Assembly: GCA_016794565.1 (NCBI GenBank)
Contig: JAEUHQ010000213.1
Span: forward strand, 1 to 32,200
Direction of reading: 5' to 3'
DNA from: Planctomycetota bacterium
GTDB taxonomy: Bacteria; Planctomycetota; UBA1135; UBA2386
Length of the DNA stretch: 32,200 nucleotides
Shown: piece after piece, positions 22,900 to 30,621 of the stretch
Layout of the letters: each line of letters opens with the position of its first letter
Numbering within the stretch: the first letter of the stretch is position 1
Notes under the pieces: model-generated
Databases searched by the model: none
Told to the model about the DNA's origin: nothing
What the model saw: the letters and a program-made list of their open reading frames with translations, nothing else
Translations under genes and position numbers: made by a program

Positions 22900-25800
22900 C
22901 TACTGCGGCGCGCGCACGCGGTAGACGATGCTCATGCTGCGGAGCGACGGGGACAGCGTCGGCGTCACGTCGACGTTGTTCGTCATGACGAGGCGGAGGT
23001 TGAGGAAGCGCGGCAGCAGATTGGTCGCGGGGTTGCGGATCTGGGTCAGCTTGTCCTCGGTCACGTACTTCGTCAGGCCGGTCGCGGGAACACGCGCCGT
23101 GCTCGCGTCACTGTTGGCCGTCGAGTAACGGTACGCCTCGCACGCGTAGTTCGGGTTCAGCAGGTTGCCGCGCTGATCGAACTCGTCGGTCGGAGCGAAT
23201 CCCACCGCGTCGAAGCTCGGGTTGTAGAGGTTGTTGTCGTTGTCGAAGCCATCGGCGCCGCGGATCTCGACCACGACCGAGGTGCCAGCCGGCTGGCGGG
23301 CCTGCGGCGGGTCCATCTGGACGACGAGGTCCTGGATCCGCTGCGTCGGATCGATCGCGACGAGGTCCGGGAACCCTTCGGTCGCCGTGACACCGCCGTT
23401 CGTTCCGACGAGGATCGCGCGCTGCGGCTGCAGCGTGTCGAGGAAGCCGAACGTGACCGTCGAGACCTTGCGCACGAAGTCGGCGCGCGCCCACGGCAAC
23501 ATGCCGTCGCCGGCCGGAGCGATGAAGAGAGCGCGAGCGGGATTGCCGAGCCCCGCGTCCTTGACACTGCTCGGCTGCGCGGACAGCTGGTTCGCCGGAT
23601 CGATCAGGGTGTTGGTGCCCGTGACGGGGTCCTCGCCGCCGCTCGCGTGCACGCGCACCCGCGGCCACGCCGGGAAGCCCTGGAAGCCCGCCGGGATCTG
23701 GTCGTAGTAGCTGCCGGGGTTGGGACCAGCGGGGTTCGCGAAGTTCGACGGCGCCCCGAGCATGGCGACCTGGAAGCCATTGTAGCCGCCCGCGATTCCA
23801 CCGTTCGCCGTCGTGTCCGGGAACACCTTGAAGTCGACGAGCAGCGGCAGGGCGATCGGGTCGTGGTCCTTGCGGAAATTGCCGAGGAAGTCAGCCGGAT
23901 CCTCGACCCACGTCGAGAATCCCGCATCGGTGAAGTTGTCCGGAGGCGCACTGGTGATCCAGGGCGAATCGATGTTCGCGGTCTTGTCGTTCTGCGGCTC
24001 GAGCGCGAACGGGTCCTGCGCGCCACCGAGGCCGATGACCGCCCCCGACGAATCGATGGTCACGAGACGCGAATCGCGCCACGTGTAGGTCCGTTCGAAC
24101 TTCGGGTATGGGACGTACTTGACCCCGGTCGCGCGGAACGCCTCGTTCGGGTTCACACGGTAGACCCTGTCCTTGACCACGGTCGTGAGGCTCGTGCCGT
24201 CCAGCGGGTTCTCCGCGAAGACGAACGACAAGCCGCTCGACATGCACGCGCCGTCCATCGAGCAGACCGGGCCATTCGGCGTCTGCTGCAGGAAGAGACG
24301 GATGTCACCGCGCTTCTTCGCGTGCGCCAGCGACAACGTGTAGCGGTCGAACACGTCGTAGAGCACGGTTTCGTCGGCGAACGGAGACCAGTAGATCTGC
24401 TCGACGTCGATCGCGAACTCGGACGGCTGGCGGTAGTCGAGGGTGAAGTCGTCCTCGAGGTAACGCAACTGCATGCGCGAGCCCTGCGCCTTGTGCGGCT
24501 CGACGATCCGCCCGACGGGCTGCGCGACGGTCTGCCAGTTGTCGTAGACCGTAGGCACGAACGGCGGGTTGATCAGGTCCGACTCCTCCGGCGTCCAGTA
24601 GAGGCGGCGCGGGTGGTTCTGCCCGTTGATGTTCGGCAGGGCGCCGTCCGGGGCCAGTGCCCCCGCATCCGGGTCCCAGCACTCACCGCGCGTGTCGCGT
24701 GCGATCGTGCCGAGGTTGATCCGGTCCGCGCTGCGGCTGAAGCGCACGCCCGACGCTCCGGTCAGACGGCCGTTCTCCATGCGGAACTGGCCGAAGAGAT
24801 CGACCGAGCCCGGCAGCGTGCCGTCTTCGTCGGGCGATTCGAAGCCCCAGGTGTGCCAGGCCACCGCGTTCGACACTGCCGTCGACGCGAGAGAGAAGTC
24901 GACGGACCAGCTCACCTGCGGCTGCGCCGGGCGGTCGTAGAGATCGATCGACTTGCCCGCGAGGTCGGTCACGCCGAGCGAACCGAGACGGACGTGCACG
25001 CTGTAGGTCTCGGCCTGGCCGGTCGTGTGGAAGAAGCCGATCGGCGGCTGCAGGCGCAACACCGTGGCATCACCCGAGATGTCGGACAGGCGGGTCGGCA
25101 CCACGCGCAACGTGGCCTTCTTCGGATCGTCCATCTGCGTCGCGAACGACTCGGACGCGATCGACATGTTCGTCACCAGGTAGTTCTTGGTGTTGTCGAT
25201 TTGTTCGAGGTCCATCGGCTTGGAGAACTCGACGGCGATCGCGGCCAGAGGATCGACCTGCGTACCCGGGGTGACGACACCGGCCGGCTTCGGATCGATG
25301 CGGATGAAGAACTGTCGCCAGGCCGCGTCCGACACCTTGAGACCGGCGGACCCGAGGAACGGAACGTCCTCGTAGTAGCGTGCGCGCAGCACGCAGTCCT
25401 TGCCGACGGGGTTCGTCGAAGCCTGGAAGAAGACGGGCTTGCCCGCGGCGTCGAGGACCGTGTTCAACATCGACACGCGCACGCGAGCGACCGGCAGCAT
25501 CTCGCCCTGCTCGGTGCCTCCGAGCGGATTCTCGACGAGCCCGAGGCGCGGCAAGAGGGGATCGCCGATCCGCGTGCCGACGTCGAGGTTCTCCAACACC
25601 TCGGCGCGCAGCGTCACCGACGTGCCGTTCACGTCGACGACCTGCGTGAGGATGTCGCCGCTGCGCAGGGCACGCGCGGTGGGCACGGCCAACGGACCGC
25701 GCGGCAGGCCGTTCGTACCCAGCGGACCATCGACGAACGGGTAGCGCCCACGCACGGGCACGAACTGCGAACGCTTGTTGATCGTGACCGTCTGGTTGAT

Positions 25801-26793
25801 CGCGTCGACAGCCGTCACACCCATCGACAGCGAGCCGATGATCATCGGTGCGTCGGGCTCGGGCAAACGACCGGCGACACCATCGGCGAGGTTGCCCGAG
25901 CGGAAGTCACGGATCACGGCACCGAGGCCAGTGCTGTCCATCTCGTTGAGCTTCGCGACCGGATCCTCCTTCGCGTAGAAGGTGGACACGACGCCGCCGC
26001 GCGACGGGATCGCGACGCGAATGTTCGCAGTCACGCTGTCGGCAGACAGGGGCAACCCTGTCGTCCCGATACCGGCCCCTTCGCCGCCGAGGATCGTCGT
26101 GTCGAGCACGACGCGCTTGCCTTGCGGAATCACGCGCGCCGGCAGGATGCGGAACACGTCCGTCGGCTGCGTGGTGCTGGCGGGGTTCGACTTGAACTCG
26201 AGAAGCTGGATCGCCGACGGGTTCGCCTTGAAGAAGCCTTCGTCGACGGTGACCGCGTTGTTGAAGTTCAGCACGACCGCGGCGTTGCGCGGCATCACCG
26301 GAATCGGCCGCGTCGAAGGCTGCCCTCGATAGGCGGCCGCGAGCTCGGTCAGCCCGTTCTGCGCATTCTTCAGGGCCACCTCGAAGTTCACCGCTTCGGC
26401 CGCGTTCTGGTCGTCCCAGAGGATCAACAGCTCCTCGTGACCGATGGAACGATCGTACGGCAGGAACTCGTAGTTCGCGGTCGGAAGCACTTCACCTGCC
26501 GCGTCGAACAGTGCATCCGTCTGCACGTTCGCGTTGATCGGCACGTTCGACGCGATGCGGACCAAGCGGCGGTTCGCGCGGTTGCGGCGATCACCGTCCG
26601 TCGGAGTGATCCGACGATACGCGTAGACATCGACCAACCGCCCCACCTCCACGCTGGTGAGCTCCACTCGACCGGAGTCACCCGCTTCACCGACGGGAGT
26701 GCGACCGTCGCACGCAGTCATCACTGCGGCCATCAGGATTACCGGGATGGCGAGGCGCTGCGCGCCCAGCCGTCGCGTGTTTTGGTGGTTCAT
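22900..26793 (-). CDS. Family A giant lipoprotein with Ig-like domains
   Basis: 1297 aa. The signal peptide ends MTAC with Cys28. The protein is rich in beta strands. Ig-like domains of Big_5/SbsA type can be seen near 170-250 (AAVVLNFNNAVTVDEGFF) and 530-640 (IAVEFSKPMDLEQIDNTKNY closing with VTDLAGKSIDLYD). The C-terminal ~480 residues, from FDRYTLSLAHA (~815) through PKFERTYTWRDSRLV (~897) to the end TNNVDVTPTLSPSL, align with the partial gene at 30622-32200. Scattered Cys residues (for example VCSMDGACMS) might form disulphides. No enzymatic motif is recognised. ATG 26793 has no strong Shine-Dalgarno sequence; the gene follows family B after 85 bases with no convincing terminator between them, so both are likely on one message. 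Confidence 0.75.
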   Translation of the reverse strand: MNHQNTRRLGAQRLAIPVILMAAVMTACDGRTPVGEAGDSGRVELTSVEVGRLVDVYAYRRITPTDGDRRNRANRRLVRIASNVPINANVQTDALFDAAGEVLPTANYEFLPYDRSIGHEELLILWDDQNAAEAVNFEVALKNAQNGLTELAAAYRGQPSTRPIPVMPRNAAVVLNFNNAVTVDEGFFKANPSAIQLLEFKSNPASTTQPTDVFRILPARVIPQGKRVVLDTTILGGEGAGIGTTGLPLSADSVTANIRVAIPSRGGVVSTFYAKEDPVAKLNEMDSTGLGAVIRDFRSGNLADGVAGRLPEPDAPMIIGSLSMGVTAVDAINQTVTINKRSQFVPVRGRYPFVDGPLGTNGLPRGPLAVPTARALRSGDILTQVVDVNGTSVTLRAEVLENLDVGTRIGDPLLPRLGLVENPLGGTEQGEMLPVARVRVSMLNTVLDAAGKPVFFQASTNPVGKDCVLRARYYEDVPFLGSAGLKVSDAAWRQFFIRIDPKPAGVVTPGTQVDPLAAIAVEFSKPMDLEQIDNTKNYLVTNMSIASESFATQMDDPKKATLRVVPTRLSDISGDATVLRLQPPIGFFHTTGQAETYSVHVRLGSLGVTDLAGKSIDLYDRPAQPQVSWSVDFSLASTAVSNAVAWHTWGFESPDEDGTLPGSVDLFGQFRMENGRLTGASGVRFSRSADRINLGTIARDTRGECWDPDAGALAPDGALPNINGQNHPRRLYWTPEESDLINPPFVPTVYDNWQTVAQPVGRIVEPHKAQGSRMQLRYLEDDFTLDYRQPSEFAIDVEQIYWSPFADETVLYDVFDRYTLSLAHAKKRGDIRLFLQQTPNGPVCSMDGACMSSGLSFVFAENPLDGTSLTTVVKDRVYRVNPNEAFRATGVKYVPYPKFERTYTWRDSRLVTIDSSGAVIGLGGAQDPFALEPQNDKTANIDSPWITSAPPDNFTDAGFSTWVEDPADFLGNFRKDHDPIALPLLVDFKVFPDTTANGGIAGGYNGFQVAMLGAPSNFANPAGPNPGSYYDQIPAGFQGFPAWPRVRVHASGGEDPVTGTNTLIDPANQLSAQPSSVKDAGLGNPARALFIAPAGDGMLPWARADFVRKVSTVTFGFLDTLQPQRAILVGTNGGVTATEGFPDLVAIDPTQRIQDLVVQMDPPQARQPAGTSVVVEIRGADGFDNDNNLYNPSFDAVGFAPTDEFDQRGNLLNPNYACEAYRYSTANSDASTARVPATGLTKYVTEDKLTQIRNPATNLLPRFLNLRLVMTNNVDVTPTLSPSLRSMSIVYRVRAPQ

Positions 26794-26878
26794 GTGGCTT
26801 GCCTGGTTCGGAGTCGCGGTCTCTTAGCGTCGCTGTGAATGTGGGTATCAGTGGTCGGAAGTCTTCCGCGTCGTCCGA

Positions 26879-29800
26879 TCAGAAGCGGAAGGGCAGACGC
26901 AGGAAGTGGATCTCGGGTCGCGGCGTCGCCGGGCCGAGGGCGGGAGGACCATCGGAAGGACTCACGCGGAACTCGCCATCGAAGATGATGTCCCACTGCA
27001 CGAACGGCGCGTGCAGGTTGCGAATCGCCTGCTGAGTCGACGGATTGGACAAGTCGTAGACGAACGTGTTGGCCGCCGCCGGGAAACGAGTCGCAGTGGC
27101 ACTCGCCGGGTTCTGGTGGAAGGCGAAGCCGATCTTCACGTTCGAGTTCGGCAGACGATCGCCGCTCGACGAGAGGTAGGTCGCGCCCAGTCCCTCGACG
27201 CCGTTCGTGATCACCTTGAAGAACTTGGCGAGCACGCGCGCCTGCGTCGCCGAAGCCGGCAGTGCACCACCCTCGGTGGACAGCACCAGCGTCCGGTTCG
27301 TGTGCGACAGGATCTCGAAGGATCCGACGACGCTCCCGGTGGCGTTCAACAGCTCGGCCTCGTAGTGGCTGTAGCGATCTGCGATGTCCCCGAGCACCGC
27401 CGAGGTGAGCTCGACCCGGTACGCCGGCTTGCCCTGGAACGAGGAGTTCTCGTTGCGAGTCAGGATCCCGGTGGCGTTCACGACGGTCGGGTAGACGAGG
27501 CGGCCGGTGTTGGCCTGCACCGTGAACGAGGCGTAGCCAGTCGCGGTGTCGAGACCCGCGAACTCGTACTGTGGCCCGGCGACCGCGCCGCCCGAGGTCA
27601 CTACGCCGCGCGGATCCAAGTCCTCGGCCAAGAGGTCGCGGCGACTCGTGGCGCCCGTGTCGATCCATTGTGACCGCAAACGAGACCGCGCCGCGAACGG
27701 AACGGGCAACAGCATCGGCGAAGGCCGGATGTCGCCCTCGTCCCCGACGGCGAGCAGGTTGTTGTTGTCGTCGACGAGCTGGCCGACTGCGTTGGGGTAG
27801 CCGCGCCAGGCGAGGATGCCCTCCTTCGTCGCGCCGGACACCTGCACGCCGTTCTGGAACACGCGGATGTTGTCGTCGAAGATCGTGCGCGTTCCGTCGG
27901 TGCCGGGAGGCGCAACGGTGCCGGGCGGGACCATCAGCTGCACGATGCCCATGCCGCCGAAGCCACCGAGCGGCGCCGAGTCGTACGTCGATCCCGCGGG
28001 CACGGCGACTCCGTTGGCCGGGTACTTCTTCGACTGGTTCGGAGCGACGCCGGTGCGGCAGACGCCGCCGTCGGCAGACACCGTGAAGTCGTAGTTGTTC
28101 GCGGCGTAGGTGTAGGTCGTCCCGTTGCCGCGAGCGTTGATGTCGATGCCGGTCGACGACATCAGCACCACCATGCCGCCGGCACCGCCGCCGCCGCCGC
28201 CGCCCTTGCTCGAGGCGCCGTTGATCTCGCCGGCGCCGCCGTGGCCACCGTCCGCGGAAATGGTGCCCGTGCTGCGGATGACGATGCGACCGAGCGCCTT
28301 CACGATCAGGACGCCGCCGCCGCCACCACCACCGCCGCCGCTGCTGTCGTTCTCGAAAGACGGATCGGGGTTGCAGTTGGAGTTGAAGGCGCGGTCGCCA
28401 CCGCCACCGCCGCCGCCACCACCCATCGGGATGGACAGCTCGCCGACGATGCGGAGGTTGCGGGCACGGTCGAGGCCGCCGCCCCAGAAGTTGTTGTCGG
28501 TCCGCGAGTCGGAGAAGACGATCGCGGCCGGCGGACCACCGTTCAGGCTGCGCGCGGCGTTGCCAGCCGCACCGGACGCCTGGCCGGAGATGCCACCGCC
28601 GAAACCACCGATGCCGATCTGCTGCGGGAAGATCGGCTGGGTGTTCCCGGCGTCGCCCGCCTGGATCATCTTCTGCTTGAAGAACGGGTCTCCCTGCGTG
28701 GCCATCGAACCACCGCCGCCGCCGGAACCACGATCGACGCCTGGATTGCACGCGATGTTGCCGCCGACGCCGCCCTTCAACGGAACCTGAAGCGGGCCAT
28801 TGCCCTTGCCGCCGCCGTCGAGGTCGCGCTCCGTTGCCTTCGGCGACCCGGCGCCACCGCTGCCACCGCCGCACACCCCGACGCCGCCTGCCTTCGGCAC
28901 GTTGGCATTGCCCGAGGTGACGACCGTGTCCGCATCACCGCCGCGCACGGTCAGCGTTCCGGCGACGTCCATCGTGCCACTGACGAGCCAGACCATCGGG
29001 TTCGTGCCCTGGCCGCGCACGACCTTGCCTGAGCCGATCGTCACGTTCCGGAACGAGAAGACGCCGCCGGAGACGTTGAACGGCGAAGCGCCCTTCGGCG
29101 TGACCGTCGTGAAGTTGGTGTTCAGCACCGTGTCGACGGGATCCGGATCGAAGTCGAGACTGGTCGGCGAGCCCTCGAACGCGAAGCCTGCCTTGATGAA
29201 GCCGTTGCCGACTTCCGCGAGCGGCTCGAGGAACGGCGCCGAGAAGTCGACATGCGAAGAACTGACGAAGTCCTCGACGAGCGCCGCGAACTGCTGGTCG
29301 AACGAACGCTTCGTCGTGAAGGTGCCGAACGTCGACGTGTACGACGCGTTGTTCTGGTTCGACTCGCCCGAGATGTCCTCGAGGGTTTCGAGCACAACGA
29401 CCTTGATCGTGGCGTTGTTCGGCAACACGCCGATCGGCCGCATCACGACCGTCGCCCCACTGACGTCGTTGCGCTCCAGTTCGATGTCCGCGGGAATCCA
29501 TGCCTCGGTTCCGATCGAAGGATCCACGTCGGCGTACTCGAGGTACATCCGGCCTCGGGTGAGCTTCGACCTGGTCAGCGGGTTCGTGTCGACGCCGACG
29601 GGAACGTTCACGGTGCTCGGGTTGAGCGGCTGATCGAACAGCAGACGGATTTCGAGAGGTGGCAAGCCGAGCTTGTTCAGAACCACGCCCGGGCCGTCCG
29701 GCGCCGTGGTACCGACACCATCCGGCGTCGGCGTGATCTGCAGTCCGGTCCGGCGCGGTCCTCCGCCGATCGCGTTGCGGAACAGCTGCGTCGGAGTCGT

Positions 29801-30340
29801 GCCGTCGGCGGTCGAAACGCGGAAGGTGAAGGGCGACTTGAGGCCCTTGCCCGACTGGTCGAGCAGCACCGTACCAGCGATCCGGTCGCCGCCGATGAGG
29901 CTGACCTCGTACGTCCTGCCGGGCTTGAAGGAACCATCGGAGAACGTGTTGTTCGTCGGCAGCTTCGGTTCGAAGCTGAGGCGTCGCCCCACATCCACGT
30001 CGCCGGGACTCCGCTCCAGCTTGAACGTGCCCGGAACGGGTTCGTTGACGATGTTGCCGATCTGATCGCGGACGATGAAGCTGAACGTCGACAGGTTGGC
30101 CGAGCCGAGCGCCACCGAGTTGCTGAAATCGATTCGGATCGGATCGTTCAGGAAGAGCAAGCCGTTGTTCGACGGCTCGGTCTTCAACACCAGGAAGTCG
30201 CCGCCGGTCTTGATCTCACCCGTCGTGGCGCCGCCGCCCCCGCCCGAACAGGCGGCGAGAGACAGGCCCACGATGACGCCAAGGCAGGAGAGAACACGGC
30301 AGGCCCGGGAGGGCCGCGGGGCGGGGGTCGCTCGATTCAT
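26879..30340 (-). CDS. Family B giant lipoprotein, Ig-like N-terminus and Gly-rich solenoid
   Basis: 1153 aa from ATG 30340, where a canonical lipobox LAAC places Cys31 after a clean signal peptide, followed at once by five glycines. Residues ~45-175 and ~230-350 are Big_5/SbsA-type Ig-like domains (LLFLNDPIRIDFSNSV; IRLLFDQPLNPSTV). Residues ~440-480 form strands (FRNVTIGSGKVVRG; MDVAGTLTVRGG). Residues ~485-760 are strongly Gly-rich with runs of 7-9 Gly separated by strand pairs such as LIVKALGRIVIRSTGTISADGG, cut here to 16: IVKALGRIVIRSTGTI, a pattern of Gly-rich beta-solenoids. The C-terminus (~880-1153) is another beta-rich region ending in an aromatic-rich stretch. There is no RTX calcium nonapeptide. 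A longer start at 30424 would bury the signal peptide. Function unknown; probably displayed on the surface. Confidence 0.76.
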   Translation of the reverse strand: MNRATPAPRPSRACRVLSCLGVIVGLSLAACSGGGGGATTGEIKTGGDFLVLKTEPSNNGLLFLNDPIRIDFSNSVALGSANLSTFSFIVRDQIGNIVNEPVPGTFKLERSPGDVDVGRRLSFEPKLPTNNTFSDGSFKPGRTYEVSLIGGDRIAGTVLLDQSGKGLKSPFTFRVSTADGTTPTQLFRNAIGGGPRRTGLQITPTPDGVGTTAPDGPGVVLNKLGLPPLEIRLLFDQPLNPSTVNVPVGVDTNPLTRSKLTRGRMYLEYADVDPSIGTEAWIPADIELERNDVSGATVVMRPIGVLPNNATIKVVVLETLEDISGESNQNNASYTSTFGTFTTKRSFDQQFAALVEDFVSSSHVDFSAPFLEPLAEVGNGFIKAGFAFEGSPTSLDFDPDPVDTVLNTNFTTVTPKGASPFNVSGGVFSFRNVTIGSGKVVRGQGTNPMVWLVSGTMDVAGTLTVRGGDADTVVTSGNANVPKAGGVGVCGGGSGGAGSPKATERDLDGGGKGNGPLQVPLKGGVGGNIACNPGVDRGSGGGGGSMATQGDPFFKQKMIQAGDAGNTQPIFPQQIGIGGFGGGISGQASGAAGNAARSLNGGPPAAIVFSDSRTDNNFWGGGLDRARNLRIVGELSIPMGGGGGGGGGDRAFNSNCNPDPSFENDSSGGGGGGGGGVLIVKALGRIVIRSTGTISADGGHGGAGEINGASSKGGGGGGGAGGMVVLMSSTGIDINARGNGTTYTYAANNYDFTVSADGGVCRTGVAPNQSKKYPANGVAVPAGSTYDSAPLGGFGGMGIVQLMVPPGTVAPPGTDGTRTIFDDNIRVFQNGVQVSGATKEGILAWRGYPNAVGQLVDDNNNLLAVGDEGDIRPSPMLLPVPFAARSRLRSQWIDTGATSRRDLLAEDLDPRGVVTSGGAVAGPQYEFAGLDTATGYASFTVQANTGRLVYPTVVNATGILTRNENSSFQGKPAYRVELTSAVLGDIADRYSHYEAELLNATGSVVGSFEILSHTNRTLVLSTEGGALPASATQARVLAKFFKVITNGVEGLGATYLSSSGDRLPNSNVKIGFAFHQNPASATATRFPAAANTFVYDLSNPSTQQAIRNLHAPFVQWDIIFDGEFRVSPSDGPPALGPATPRPEIHFLRLPFRF
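28185..28423. repeat. GCC/ACC trinucleotide tracts encoding polyglycine
   Basis: Three in-frame tracts of GCC/ACC on the plus strand, at about 28185-28205, 28311-28340 and 28395-28422, encode runs of 7, 9 and 9 Gly in the family B protein. The codons mix GGC and GGT, so the tracts are impure; triplet slippage would change Gly number without shifting frame. Confidence 0.8.
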
Positions 30341-30557
30341 GGTCGCACAGGCAGCTACCGAGGGAGAAGTAGCCGCGTTCCGGGAACGGGTCGCGAAGCG
30401 GAAGAGGGTGTCCGCAGACAACATGGGTGAGGGAGTCTATCCGGCGCACAGGACGGCGCCGCACGCGAAGGCAAGGCTTGTGCGGTGGACCGGTGGCATG
30501 GGCGAAACGGGATGGTCGGGGCTGAGAATCGAACGGAACCACGCGCTCCCCGCCTGC

Positions 30558-30589
30558 TCGGCACCCGGACCGCAGCGGTCCGGTGCCGA
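30558..30589 (-). terminator. Long hairpin after the partial family A' gene
   Basis: An 8-bp stem (30558-30565 with 30582-30589), one bulged C at 30566, then five to six more pairs (30567-30572 with 30576-30581) close a 3-base loop. It sits 32 bases after the A' stop on the minus strand. Only scattered T residues follow, so efficiency is uncertain. The rest of the 281-base spacer 30341-30621 shows no gene; the family B promoter should be here but no convincing -35/-10 pair was found. Confidence 0.55.
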
Positions 30590-30621
30590 TCCGTCGATGC
30601 AGGGCTGCGCGCGATCGCGGC

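Noticed and set aside
22699..26838. A very long open frame on the plus strand opposite the family A gene
   Set aside because: It is an antisense shadow created by high GC: Arg/Asp/Val-rich, no domain, no start signal, while the minus strand encodes a signal peptide, Ig-like domains and a paralogue.
28185..28423. CRISPR-like or noncoding tandem repeat
   Set aside because: The repeats are impure Gly codons in frame inside a coding gene, with no repeat-spacer structure.
26879..30340. RTX toxin or calcium-binding repeat assignment for the Gly-rich protein
   Set aside because: The Gly runs lack the GGxGxDxxx nonapeptide pattern, and the N-terminus is a lipoprotein signal, not a type I secretion substrate.
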